A stretch of 64,000 nt of DNA from assembly GCA_963971405.1 (NCBI GenBank), contig OZ020491.1, positions 5,016,855 through 5,080,854 on the forward strand, written 5' to 3'. A program made the position numbers and the translations under genes. This document shows, piece after piece, positions 39,801 to 42,800 of the stretch. Below the pieces are notes generated by a model that saw only the letters and a list, made by a program, of their open reading frames with translations, did no database searches and had not been told where the DNA came from. This DNA is from Psococerastis gibbosa (lineage: Eukaryota > Arthropoda > Insecta > Psocodea > Psocidae). The stretch's first letter is position 1. Every line of letters starts with the position of its first letter.

Positions 39801-42791
39801 AAAAACTCATTCGAGTTGGTTTCCCGCCTTAAGCACCTTTCCTTATCCAGCAATGCCAAACTCGTCTCTTTCGATGTCAAAAATCTGTTTACTAATATTC
39901 CCGTACCCGAAGTACGTAAATTAGTTGCCCAGTCACTCTATCACAATAACACCTCGAACAGCCTTATTTCTGAGACCCTCCTTCTGTTAGACACATGCAC
40001 TCATCAAAACTATTTCCGCTTCGAATCCGACTACTACCAACAAAAAATAGGCCTACCTATGGGTTCTTCCCTTTCTCCCCTTCTTGCTGAAATTTTTATG
40101 GATAACTTCGAACACAAACTTCTACACAATAAAAATCCCCTAGTTAAATGTATATCTTTCTGGACAAGGTATGTGGATGATATCTTCTGCATTTGGACAG
40201 GAAGTAACAGACAACTAGACAATTTCTTAATTTTTATCAACACAATTCACCCAAAAATCCAATTTACCATGGAAGTAGAAGAAAACAACTCCCTGAACTT
40301 CTTAGACCTCACCATCACCAAAAATAATAGTACCCTAGACTTCAAGATATTTCGTAAAGAAACCCATAGCGATAATATAATCCCTGTTGATTCTTCTAAC
40401 CCATTCCAGCACAAACACGCAGCATTCCATAGTATGATTTTTCGACTCCTTAACATCCCTATGAATCAAACCAACTATAATAATGAATTAAATACAATAA
40501 AACAAATTGCCCAAAATAACAATTTCAATCTCAACCTAATAGACAGAATCCTACGACATCACAAAATCAAACACAACCTCAAACTAATTTACCCCCCAGG
40601 GAGCTTAAACCCGGCAACCAATAAATCATATTTCAGGATACAATACATAGAAAAAATCACAGAAAAAATTAGTAACCTCATTTCTTCTACAACAGACAAA
40701 ACACCAGCCCCGTACAATCGCAACAATTTGGCCAATAAACTCATGAACTGCAAAACCAAACCAGAAAAAGAAAAAGGCAATGGAGTTTATCGTCTAAATT
40801 GTAACGGTTGTAACGCAATTTACATAGGCCAAACAGGCAGACGCTTTAAAACTAGGGTCAGAGAACATATAACAGGTATAGGAGACACCAACACCAACAG
40901 CACATTCGCGAAACACCTTAACTCGGAAAACCACACATTCGATCCTCACAATTGGACAGCCACACAAAATAAAGAAAAGTTACACTTTAAATTTTTTTGA
41001 AAATGTTGAAATCAAAAGAGCTTTACACAATAGGGAAAAATTAACAAACGACATAACATTCACACAATCATCCCCTCTAATAGATCTAGCTAGTAGGTTA
41101 GGAATAGGTAACCAGCCACGCCCCCTCCCACCCCCTCCTCCCCCCGCTCCCAGTCCTATATTAACCAAGGTTTCCTCTCCCTAGTCACATTTGCATCTTC
41201 TCCTCGAGTTGAGCAAGTCTCAAATCGCAGATAAGGTGTAACTGTGCTAGTGGGTTTCCCTCTGTAGATGGCAGTTCTTGCCGAAAGCGCTCAGGGTTTT
41301 ATACTAACACAAGTGGGTTTCTTAGACAAAGTTAATTTCTTAACGATTATTTGGGTTTTACTAATTCGGGTTGTTATAACAAGTTTTTCTAAAACTCTAA
41401 GTTTTTGTTATTTTTTGTTTAACTCAGGTAAGATGGAAGAATAGATCCTCAGTGGATTTGAATGAAATTTGTCATGTAAGTAAGTAAGTATTTATTAATC
41501 AAAAATCGCAATACAATACAATTAACAATTTAGGTTAATAAAAAAACATATCTCGGGATCATGATTTTTTTTTTGGGATAACTCAATTTTGGGGGGTTTC
41601 GCACTCAAAAAACTCCAAAAAGCTAAATAGGCCCTAGTTAAAAAAAAAAAAAAAAATACGGCCCCAATGATTTTCATTAAATTCAAATAAATTATATTGT
41701 AGTCGTTATTAATTTTAACAAAACGCAATAGGTCACTTGTCACTTTTGTTCTAGGGGTAAAAAAATGAAAAAAGACTCAATTTTCATGAAAAAAAACTAA
41801 AAAAAATAATTTTTCTGCTGAATCTTTCAATCGATGCTTTCTAATTTCAGATATGTTTTAGCTATTTAATAGAGTAACAAAACCAAAGGTTGCTCTCCCA
41901 AACCAAGATTTGGTTTTGTACAACCTATTATTTTTGAAGAAATTTTGGATAATTCATGCCCCAATACATTGCATACATACCCTGCCGGTCCTTTATTAAT
42001 GTGTTGTAATGAATTTGTCTGCCAGTTCTATCTATCTCGGTACCTATACCAATCGATAAATAGAAAAGCATTTGCGAGTAAACTCGTAAACAGTATCGAA
42101 TACTAGTCATCATATCTTTTTTTTCTTTTCTTTTTCTACTACTCTATTGTTTTAAATTCTTGGGGCTCCCGAATCAGTCGTCCGTGGATGTTCTAGACGT
42201 ACATGTGGACGTTGTCGCGTAGCAGCCTTACAGGAAGATAAGCGATTCGACACTGTGGAAGTTCCCCGATTCTGCCTTAGTCACGAATCAGAAGCCGTAT
42301 CGAACACTAGTGACCATATTTACTACTCTGTTGTTTTAGGTTCTTGGGGCCGCCGAACCAGTCGTCCATCGGACGTTTTATATTTTCATGTGGACGTCAT
42401 CTCGCAGCCTCACAGGAAGATATGCGATTCGACACTGTGGGAGTTCACCGATTCTGCCTTCGTCACGAATCAGAAGCCGTATCTAATACTAGTGGCCATA
42501 TCTACTACTCTGTTGTTTTAGGTTCTTGGGGCCGCCGAACCAGACGTTCTAGACGCTCATATGGACGTCGCTTCGCAGCCTCACAGGAAGATAAGCGATT
42601 CGACACTGTGGTAGGTCACCTGAACAACAACAGCCGTATCGAATACTATTGCCCATATCTACTACTCTTTTGTTGTAGGTTCTTGGGGCCGCCGAACCAG
42701 CCGTCCATCGGACGTTCTAGACGCTCATGTGGACGTCGCTTCGCAGCCTCACAGGAAGATAAGCGATTCGACGCTGTGGGAGGTCACCTGA
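4479..42791 (+). CDS. Anoctamin (TMEM16) family channel/scramblase, 3' ten exons
   Basis: Ten exons join with consistent phase and GT-AG borders: 4479-4696, 5335-5499, 5840-5983, 11922-12091, 22593-22735, 23343-23548, 28717-28822, 29470-29663, 34644-34845 and 42679-42791. They total 1661 bases: two bases completing a codon, then 553 codons with the stop. The product is a polytopic membrane protein of the anoctamin family, whose members are calcium-gated chloride channels or lipid scramblases of the plasma membrane or internal membranes. Calcium-site residues are in place: N and E of SNILEY (TM6), both E of EYLEM (TM7), E and D of [10 protein letters not shown] (TM8). The N-terminal cytosolic domain and first helices are encoded left of the window. 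The terminal exon is inferred from phase and splice acceptor, not from homology. I cannot assign an orthologue; by eye it is nearest the ANO3/4/5/6-like group. Confidence 0.9.
4960..5075. repeat. CAT and TTC microsatellites
   Basis: A short (CAT)n tract and interrupted (TTC)n tracts lie in the first intron. They account for the Phe/Lys/Glu-rich ORFs on both strands. Confidence 0.8.
5335..5499 (+). CDS. Anoctamin exon 2 of window
   Basis: The exon is 55 codons, phase 0 to 0, between TGTGTTTCAG and AAA|GTAAGC. It encodes a hydrophobic helix ([16 protein letters not shown]), a short loop and a second helix ([15 protein letters not shown]), as expected for the middle transmembrane segments. Confidence 0.9.
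5840..5983 (+). CDS. Anoctamin exon 3 of window
   Basis: The exon is 48 codons, phase 0 to 0. It encodes [30 protein letters not shown] and then [16 protein letters not shown]. The pattern ENxRTxxEYxxSxxxKxFxFxFVNxYxSxxYIAFFK is one of the most conserved in the family, just before the pore-lining helices. Confidence 0.93.
6110..6454 (+). repeat. Dispersed repeat R1, second subfamily
   Basis: The copy shares GTGTGCACAGTGCCG, CCTGGTCACCTCCGA and GTGGTTCGGAATCCAC with R1, but its right part is different. The same subfamily appears inverted at 52688-52915. It abuts the GAAAT tail of the LINE 3' end at 6455. Confidence 0.65.
6455..8815 (-). mobile_element. 5'-truncated LINE of the Jockey/CR1 kind
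   Basis: The minus-strand element has a reverse transcriptase ORF at 8801-7038 and a 3' region reaching an (ATTTC)5 tail at 6455-6480. The last 170 bases are identical, inverted, to 20981-21150, a shorter copy of the same 3' end, which supports placing the element's 3' terminus at 6455. The 5' end stops in an AGT/ACT trinucleotide run near 8811-8830, so the endonuclease domain and ORF1 are missing. The 3' UTR includes a T-run on this strand and a 30-base local duplication at about 6665-6735. Confidence 0.7.
7038..8645 (-). CDS. Non-LTR retrotransposon reverse transcriptase
   Basis: The 535-residue ORF is intact and makes the RNA-dependent DNA polymerase used for target-primed reverse transcription in the nucleus. 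In order: [22 protein letters not shown] with FGFLPGKS, motif [15 protein letters not shown] (about residue 160), [12 protein letters not shown] (about 225), and the catalytic YADD (about 255). A thumb and a C-terminal domain without RNase H follow. The computed start is a GTG. The frame is open upstream to about 8801 (reading [17 protein letters not shown]), so the true protein began further 5' and this copy is N-terminally truncated. It lies antisense in the third anoctamin intron of the window. Confidence 0.92.
   Translation of the reverse strand: MGWPVSDTFFLAPVDAGEVRAAIKSLRRTSSAGVDKIPSKLLKDSCPHLIGPLVLLINRSFDDGVFPNCFKKAIVKPVFKKGARDQVQSYRPISLLPSVSKIIEKIVNKRLIDFLKKHKVLSPVQFGFLPGKSTGDACLKLYNTILDGIDCRKAPLSLLLDLSKAFDTLDHGILLEKLQRAGIRGVALKWFSSYLKDRQQKVVIGSGGSQASSDWCPLSTGVPQGSILGPSLFLIYINEFASFMSTTSLEPHVGLYADDAVLTLLLPNTQLALSGAGETLEQAHRWLAANKLVLNAVKTELIIPSCTKHGHPTPRVLTTNGLDITEAADVRFLGITFDSNLNWRRHIDILCGKLSSTVFLMRNLSFVAGNDILKVIYYSLMQSHLSYGVALWGNSSDCTRAFRLQKKAVRLLAGILDQRVSCRSLFPRLGILTLPALFILELIIYIRREGLGLKNYEIHHHHTRRRGDIHLGAVRLSKVLKGPFQLGSRLFNKLPQGLKREDISLNAFKSKVKGLLVSCCPYSVHEFLATNLPPC
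8947..9008 (+). mobile_element. SINE family A head fragment
   Basis: GTACAGTAGTGGTCC, CGACTTTCACCCGAAAGGTT and a decayed TTGGATT match the tRNA-Glu-like head of the SINE at 59362-59528, here on the plus strand. Only the head is present. It abuts the left arm of the palindrome that begins at about 9014. Confidence 0.5.
9014..9400. mobile_element. Nested palindromic element (MITE in MITE)
   Basis: Outer arms pair GGCGCCCATTCCATTGACCG (9019 on) with its inverse at about 9380-9400 and run through TTTCCAAAAACAGTGACGTGG and GTAGCAGACATTCAAGAC. Inside lies a second pair of arms, GAGTTTCCATCGATCTCGCA and its inverse (GCGAGGTCGGTGGAAAC). The centre has ATGATCATTGATCAATT. There is no coding capacity. 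Relatives lie at 13257-13471 and 59586-60372. Confidence 0.7.
9830..10765. repeat. About 150-base tandem repeat, five units
   Basis: Each unit has GGTGCATTTTCGGAATCACA, TGGCTCCAAATTGAACGAGG, TATAATAATATAATAG, CACCTGATACACCTGGTCGC, TGAAGTACC, a C-run and CACTCCTGTGC. Units begin near 9888, 10029, 10185, 10336 and 10659. The gap between the last two is longer because a palindromic element at 10451-10628 sits in the fourth unit. C-run length varies between units. Confidence 0.85.
10451..10628. mobile_element. Palindromic MITE inside a satellite unit (family M3)
   Basis: The terminal inverted repeats start CAGCAGCCTGATCGAGGCG and end CGCCTCAATCAGGCTGCTG. Internal arms contain ATACCGGTATTTATTTAA and its near inverse. 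A second copy at 32833-33003 is about 90 percent alike by eye. The uninterrupted satellite units read TAGTCCTGAAGT here and so give the empty site, although the exact target duplication is unclear. Confidence 0.75.
11375..11575 (-). mobile_element. SINE family B, copy 1
   Basis: The minus strand reads GTGGTCGAGCGGCTAGAGAG (A-box region), GCGTAGATCATGG and the B box GGTTCGAATCC, then CGTCCAGT and a body ending in ATAACACTGGCATT and TATACTCC. Two other copies are at 31785-31925 (minus) and 46430-46605 (plus). The head resembles a tRNA, but its arms are not fully paired. Confidence 0.68.
11922..12091 (+). CDS. Anoctamin exon 4 of window (TM6, first calcium ligands)
   Basis: The acceptor is ATCATTTCAG and the donor is CAGCC|GTATGT; it ends in phase 2. 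The product starts GRFFMHPGD, has [22 protein letters not shown], and ends SNILEYLQP. The DPxGCLxELxxQLxIIMxGKQ motif is diagnostic for anoctamins. The N and E of the last segment are the TM6 calcium ligands. Introns of 5.9 kb and 10.5 kb flank this exon, and each carries one arm of a 170-base perfect inverted repeat. Confidence 0.92.
13135..13250 (-). mobile_element. LINE 3'-end fragment with (ATTTC) tail
   Basis: GAAATGAAAT repeats at 13137-13158 are followed by sequence related to 6455-6560 (AGGTCATT, CCAGTACAGTGTTACAG, GCACCGTCAAAA). It is a diverged 3' end of the same or a sister LINE. Confidence 0.6.
13257..13471. mobile_element. Short palindromic MITE
   Basis: The ends GGCGGCTATTCCACCGACGT and the inverse ACGTCGGTGGAATAGCCACC flank arms containing GCATGACGTGGTAGCAGACA and its inverse, and a central AACTTATCTATTATAAATT. 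TA dinucleotides border both sides. It is a relative of the nested palindromes at 9014 and 59586. Confidence 0.75.
14101..15699 (-). CDS. F-box and leucine-rich-repeat protein
   Basis: This is a single-exon gene of 532 residues. Residues 4-45 form an F-box ([30 protein letters not shown]), the part that binds Skp1 in SCF ubiquitin ligases. From about residue 225 to 480 come irregular leucine-rich repeats ([62 protein letters not shown]), which would choose the substrate. A Cys pair cluster (CCSNCIC) lies near residue 133. The start ATG is the first in the frame, directly before the F-box. There are no introns, and it lies antisense in the 10.5-kb intron after anoctamin exon 4; a retroposed origin is possible. 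Substrate and orthologue are unknown. Confidence 0.9.
   Translation of the reverse strand: MPTFEDLPEEIIVYIFSYLHFPDRKNIRLVCKKWFSASYDVTLIKEDITILTKFPKLHSYANGNTKRFVNLRLQLVNCKDFSEKLQRKFWEQHGHDIKSVFISSRFYQHGTVRNILHFCPNLVEFTIKCFENQCCSNCICTEIPHLHWSCMVPKLETLNIINNRGMCPKSLQIMTAKMNSLKFASVTSPKQDVNFHEKILELLKRVGSTLQKLSVTTEFTSNNFQEIIDSIGSQLTALEFGLITSGLDDSSLILISNKLSNLEKLKVGGGLNKFLNLSTFLSSLTKLTHIDLRKISLSPSDIDALASLTELMCLDISYTGVTDEDMIKLFGLVTKTKMIELRLEGLLQISDFSVTTISQNLPNLQFLSLEECTQLTAASMDFICRHNHLLKSLSFPINHLKIETAVEMIKKLTNLIYLDLSKANDGVHYRHIDSYSELADLKKLELKELRILILGHVSFLNRQDLEPVFNSHPSLRYVMVLSGIHIFGHKRIKKFSCCGRYLPDKKIVIEWVMDGQANWCKIPSYARLGSDD
15845..16040. repeat. Two-unit tandem repeat beside the F-box gene
   Basis: Two units of roughly 110 bases share CATGCAGTG, CACCTCCTTCATTA, CAGTCGATGAGT and GGTGCATCTTT. 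They lie upstream of the F-box start. Confidence 0.6.
16040..17500. other. Intronic stretch without recognised content
   Basis: No ORF, RNA gene or repeat family was recognised. There is a C-run at about 17080-17096. Confidence 0.5.
17875..18005 (+). pseudogene. Possible LINE tail remnant
   Basis: A short open stretch reads [20 protein letters not shown], reminiscent of the HLLxxCPAL knuckle at the end of RNase H LINEs. A related phrase (HLPECPALQ and CATCTTCCGGGA) occurs at 46745-46900. It is too short and decayed to assign a family. Confidence 0.35.
18930..19334 (+). pseudogene. LINE C-terminal fragment
   Basis: The open frame contains [13 protein letters not shown], then [26 protein letters not shown] and [20 protein letters not shown], and stops at 19332-19334. 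This is the region between RNase H and the terminal cysteine/histidine knuckle of RNase H-bearing LINEs. The first cysteine of the knuckle appears replaced (FRRCGEE). RT and RNase H are missing, so this is a 5'-truncated copy. Confidence 0.8.
20981..21150 (+). mobile_element. LINE 3' end, identical inverted copy of 6455-6624
   Basis: The 170 bases end in (ATTTC)5 and, by eye, match the reverse complement of 6455-6624 with no difference. It is the 3' terminus of the LINE whose RT is at 7038-8645, here extremely 5'-truncated. Confidence 0.8.
21695..22570 (+). repeat. Dispersed repeat R2, copy 1
   Basis: The roughly 870-base non-coding repeat runs from GGAAAGCTTTGTGATGGTCG and GATTCCGAGATTTCAACGG through a (TCTG)n microsatellite, CATGTAGGTTCACAAAAATC and AACGATTTCTTTTAAATTCAC to GGAAAGCATGTTCGAGTAAA. 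It is nearly colinear with 27598-28500. Partial copies lie at 41530-42090, 54755-54905 and 61845-61913 with 63385-63425. No ORF apart from microsatellite artefacts. Confidence 0.8.
22593..22735 (+). CDS. Anoctamin exon 5 of window
   Basis: The acceptor is TTATTTATAG and the exon ends ATG G|GTAAGA, phase 1. It encodes KIRNWWRHR, a basic cytosolic linker, then [24 protein letters not shown]. The two Glu of EYLEM are TM7 calcium ligands. The WExDYxxQ...LFxEYLEM pattern is as in known anoctamins. Confidence 0.93.
22915..23260. repeat. Degenerate tandem repeat, about 90-105 base units
   Basis: Four imperfect units share TTAAGC-NNCTGACTT, CAGAATCATG, GAATCTAGGTNGAGAG and GAACC-TTGCGCTTCCTT. It lies in the intron just before exon 6. 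Confidence 0.65.
23343..23548 (+). CDS. Anoctamin exon 6 of window (TM7-TM8)
   Basis: The exon starts with two bases completing a Val codon and ends AAT|GTAAGT in phase 0. It encodes [20 protein letters not shown], then [14 protein letters not shown] with the E and D calcium ligands of TM8, then [18 protein letters not shown]. This is the strongest family signature in the window. Confidence 0.95.
24560..24978 (+). repeat. Dispersed repeat R1, copy
   Basis: The copy contains GTCGAGTCCTGGTCATCTCC, GTAGTTCGGAATCCAC and CAGACTCACTCCCC and ends at AGGCGTTGG. Its right end coincides with the family terminus seen at 3070 and 25840. Confidence 0.7.
25390..25840 (+). repeat. Dispersed repeat R1, most complete copy
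   Basis: It begins AACGCCTGCT (25391 on) and ends AGCAGCCGTTGG, near-inverted termini. A 40-base AT-rich insertion (TTTGTATGCGATTTAACC and following A-rich sequence) interrupts it at about 25605-25650. Confidence 0.7.
27598..28500 (+). repeat. Dispersed repeat R2, copy 2
   Basis: It is colinear with 21695-22570, including a longer (TCTG)n tract at 27736-27810 and a C-run at 28370-28388. The Cys/Val/Leu-rich ORFs in this stretch are microsatellite translations. Confidence 0.8.
28510..28660 (+). repeat. Dispersed repeat R3, copy
   Basis: The copy shares GGCCATAGGCAAACT, GATGCCAACCTACGCCGGCT, GATAATGG and CATGACTTAACCAAGTA with copies at 36235-36425 and 60915-61120. An inverted piece lies at 4700-4795. 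No ORF. Confidence 0.65.
28717..28822 (+). CDS. Anoctamin exon 7 of window
   Basis: The acceptor is TCATTTCAG and the exon ends TCA G|GTAACC, phase 1. It encodes [20 protein letters not shown] and a short extracellular stretch (HGYVMSSLS). The SDFIPR motif marks the start of the last extracellular loop of anoctamins. Confidence 0.92.
28975..29165 (+). pseudogene. LINE C-terminal fragment
   Basis: The frame [36 protein letters not shown] and LKNLRQWF matches the conserved tail K-R-K-L-x-Y-F-x-H-V-M-R-N-E...GK...G-R-R-R-x-S-W-L of non-LTR elements. Only about 60 codons survive; they lie between anoctamin exons 7 and 8. Confidence 0.75.
29470..29663 (+). CDS. Anoctamin exon 8 of window
   Basis: The exon starts CG after GGGATGCAG and ends GAG|GTGAGT, phase 0. 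It encodes AFNTSEYL (FNTS is a possible N-glycosylation site), an Asp/Pro-rich loop [12 protein letters not shown], and the last helix start [19 protein letters not shown]. The WHxxAARLAFIxxFE pattern is typical of the family. Confidence 0.92.
29828..30161. mobile_element. hAT-type non-autonomous element (CAGTGCCGGG ends), copy 1
   Basis: It starts CAGTGCCGGGTTTGACC and ends GACCGACACTG. The flanks CCTAAAGG (29820-29827) and CCTACAGG (30162-30169) agree at seven of eight bases, an 8-base target duplication as made by hAT transposases. The interior is related to the copy at 31507-31783 (CTTATTCCCTTACACGAATA, GCCAAATAAAGTTTATTT). Confidence 0.78.
30580..30850. repeat. Tandem repeat, about 125-base units
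   Basis: Units share GTGGCATGCAGGG, CTACTGTACATTAATTC, AAACTGTCAATGC-TTGACAGG and TTAATGTAGC. The same unit recurs twice at 33245-33470. Confidence 0.7.
31026..31411. mobile_element. TTAA-type palindromic MITE, copy 1
   Basis: The inverted termini GGCTGAGTGTTCAAAAT and ATTTTGAACACTCAGCC sit between TTAA at 31022-31025 and TTAA at 31412-31415. The arms extend deep (TTTGTAAACA, ACAAAGATATAAAAGGGAAC and inverses). Length is 386 bases, no ORF. TTAA duplication is the mark of piggyBac-type transposition. Confidence 0.8.
31507..31783. mobile_element. hAT-type non-autonomous element, copy 2
   Basis: It starts CAGTGCCGGGTTCGGCC and ends AGCCAAACCCGGCACTG, clear inverted repeats shared with 29828-30161. 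The flanking 8-mers match poorly, so the target duplication has decayed. Confidence 0.72.
31785..31925 (-). mobile_element. SINE family B, copy 2
   Basis: The minus strand has CAGATCGTGGGCACGAATCCCAC (decayed B box GGCACGAATCC), preceded by TGGTTAGGCA, and a body sharing TATAACACTGAAATTAAACT with the copy at 11375. It abuts the hAT-type element ending at 31783. Confidence 0.6.
32280..32395. repeat. TA/CATA microsatellite
   Basis: Interrupted (AT)n, (CATA)n and (TGTA)n runs form a low-complexity intronic tract. Confidence 0.85.
32833..33003. mobile_element. Palindromic MITE family M3, copy 2
   Basis: It starts CTGCAGCCTGATCGAGGCG and ends CTCCTCGATCAAGCTGCAG, colinear with 10451-10628 throughout, including AAAGTGCTATTCAAAATTTG. 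Confidence 0.78.
33245..33470. repeat. Tandem repeat related to 30580-30850
   Basis: Two units carry GTACATTAATTAAAGACTGT, GCGTCGACAG, TTAATGCAGCTTACACC, GTGGCATCCAG and CACTGTCAAGGCATTGACAG. Confidence 0.65.
34644..34845 (+). CDS. Anoctamin exon 9 of window (last helix and basic tail)
   Basis: The acceptor is TGTTGTTGCAG and the exon ends AGA G|GTAAGT, phase 1. It encodes [20 protein letters not shown] and then a highly charged cytosolic helix ([19 protein letters not shown]) and [20 protein letters not shown]. ISYxIPDxP followed by an R/K/E-rich helix is the normal anoctamin C-terminal pattern. Confidence 0.93.
34970..35720. repeat. GAT-rich microsatellite and minisatellite with assembly gap
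   Basis: (GAT/AAT)n is mixed with a longer unit containing GGAGGCTTACC-GGTGGACTGGAA-TGATGATTGATGA, seen at about 34983, 35299, 35345, 35455, 35542 and 35645. The 200 Ns at 35081-35280 are a gap of conventional size inside this repeat. The Ser/His-rich minus-strand ORF at 35306-35746 is an artefact of it. Confidence 0.9.
36235..36425 (+). repeat. Dispersed repeat R3, copy
   Basis: The copy contains GTCCCTTGTCCAAC-CCAACGACC, CATTGGGAAACTGGTATACG, CTACACCGGCTACAAGCGAT and ATGACTTAACCAAGTACAG. It is nearly colinear with 60915-61120. Confidence 0.7.
36960..37050 (+). repeat. Dispersed repeat R4, copy
   Basis: The copy has GACCGCAGATGTTGACGAAA, CGTTTGGAA, CAGAACGACCACGGCCTAT and ATTCTACTGCTT. Other copies lie at about 53310-53400, 54545-54655 and 63705-63830, all in the opposite orientation. 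Confidence 0.65.
37060..38010. other. Intronic stretch, nothing recognised
   Basis: There are open frames of 80-89 codons on both strands at 37594-37958, but I recognise no domain, and neither shows splice or start context. No repeat family was identified. Confidence 0.4.
38026..38112. repeat. (TTC)n microsatellite
   Basis: About 28 nearly perfect TTC repeats. They immediately precede an inverted R1 copy (38118-38415) and explain the poly-Phe and poly-Lys ORFs. Confidence 0.95.
38118..38415 (-). repeat. Dispersed repeat R1, inverted copy
   Basis: On the minus strand it reads GTGTGCACAGCGTT, GTCGAGTTCTGGTCACCTC, GTGGTTCGGAATCCAC and CAGACTCACTCCCCC, in the R1 order. Confidence 0.7.
39540..41000 (+). 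CDS. Penelope-like RT with GIY-YIG endonuclease
   Basis: The 486-codon frame combines the two activities of Penelope-like elements: a telomerase-related reverse transcriptase and a C-terminal GIY-YIG nuclease that nicks the target. Seen: [11 protein letters not shown] (residue 40), [11 protein letters not shown] (112, catalytic D), [15 protein letters not shown] (171), YVDD (211-214), LNFLDLTI (252), [10 protein letters not shown] and YIGQT (415-432), and RVREH with the expected Glu (442). The frame starts at a TTG within the inverted-repeat region, so the N-terminal part of the RT is missing. It ends at a TGA right after a seven-T run (40992-40998). The usual C-terminal tail ([14 protein letters not shown] and following) continues in another frame to 41184, so a one-base indel probably inactivated it. 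Confidence 0.92.
   Translation: MFNKMKYHEVTSNLIIYVKTASLAEQLKIYRNMNPVAPSFFGLVKLHKPNQPIRPVVSYNSAPASKVASFLNKHIRELSNFTPRHSVKNSFELVSRLKHLSLSSNAKLVSFDVKNLFTNIPVPEVRKLVAQSLYHNNTSNSLISETLLLLDTCTHQNYFRFESDYYQQKIGLPMGSSLSPLLAEIFMDNFEHKLLHNKNPLVKCISFWTRYVDDIFCIWTGSNRQLDNFLIFINTIHPKIQFTMEVEENNSLNFLDLTITKNNSTLDFKIFRKETHSDNIIPVDSSNPFQHKHAAFHSMIFRLLNIPMNQTNYNNELNTIKQIAQNNNFNLNLIDRILRHHKIKHNLKLIYPPGSLNPATNKSYFRIQYIEKITEKISNLISSTTDKTPAPYNRNNLANKLMNCKTKPEKEKGNGVYRLNCNGCNAIYIGQTGRRFKTRVREHITGIGDTNTNSTFAKHLNSENHTFDPHNWTATQNKEKLHFKFF
41255..41300 (+). ncRNA. Hammerhead-like hairpin motif in Penelope 3' region
   Basis: CTGTAGAT (41262-41269), then a GGCA/TGCC stem with loop GTTCT (41270-41282), then GAAA (41283-41286). 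The order resembles the hammerhead core (CUGANGA, stem II, GAAA), and Penelope-like elements are known to carry hammerhead motifs in their pseudo-LTRs. The first box departs from consensus, so activity is uncertain. Confidence 0.35.
41530..42090 (+). repeat. Diverged copy of dispersed repeat R2
   Basis: It shares the order of R2 landmarks after the microsatellite: CTCAATTTTGGGGGGTTT, ATTATATTGTAGTCGTTATT, AACAAAACGCAA and TTTCTAATTTCAGATATGTTT. It directly precedes the terminal exon array of the anoctamin gene. Confidence 0.6.
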
Positions 42792-42800
42792 ACTGCACCC
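42130..42800 (+). repeat. Four tandem copies of the terminal exon with splice acceptor
   Basis: Units start at about 42137, 42320, 42502 and 42659 with CTACTACTCT-NTTGTTTTAG, then GTTCTTGGGGCCGCCGAACCAG, the exon-like body and CACAGGAAGATA. Unit 1 has lost its acceptor (TTTTAAA for TTTTAGG) and its frame. Unit 2 (exon from 42340) keeps the frame and runs 59 codons to a TAG at 42519-42521. That TAG is also the acceptor AG of unit 3. Unit 3 (from 42522) has lost 11 bases and so reads a different, Arg-rich frame, open to 42847. Unit 4 gives the short tail. Unit spacing is about 183, 182 and 157 bases. Confidence 0.75.
42679..42791 (+). CDS. Probable terminal anoctamin exon (unit 4 of a tandem array)
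   Basis: The acceptor is TTTTGTTGTAG (AG at 42677-42678). The two leading bases GT complete the phase-1 Gly left open by the exon ending at 34845. It reads [36 protein letters not shown] and stops with TGA at 42789-42791, a 36-residue tail. The assignment rests on phase, a good pyrimidine tract, conservation of the frame between units 2 and 4, and a polyadenylation signal about 270 bases downstream. I know of no family motif to confirm it. Confidence 0.55.

Larger units (their letters stand above)
39426..41420 (+). mobile_element. Penelope-like retroelement, EN-positive, 5'-truncated
   Basis: The 2.0-kb element is flanked by a 12-base direct repeat AACTCAGGTAAG (39414-39425 and 41421-41432), its likely target duplication. 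A 45-base sequence starting AACAAGTTTTTCTAAAAC occurs at 39503-39547 and again at the right end, 41378-41422. That is the partial tandem (pseudo-LTR) arrangement known for Penelope-like elements. The left end carries an inverted segment: 39427-39485 is the near-perfect reverse complement of 39526-39584. One ORF has RT and GIY-YIG domains. It lies in the last anoctamin intron, same strand. Confidence 0.87.

Noticed and set aside
42155-42320. Unit 1 of the terminal exon array as a usable exon
   Set aside because: Its acceptor AG is mutated to AA and its frame is broken soon after, so it is a dead copy.
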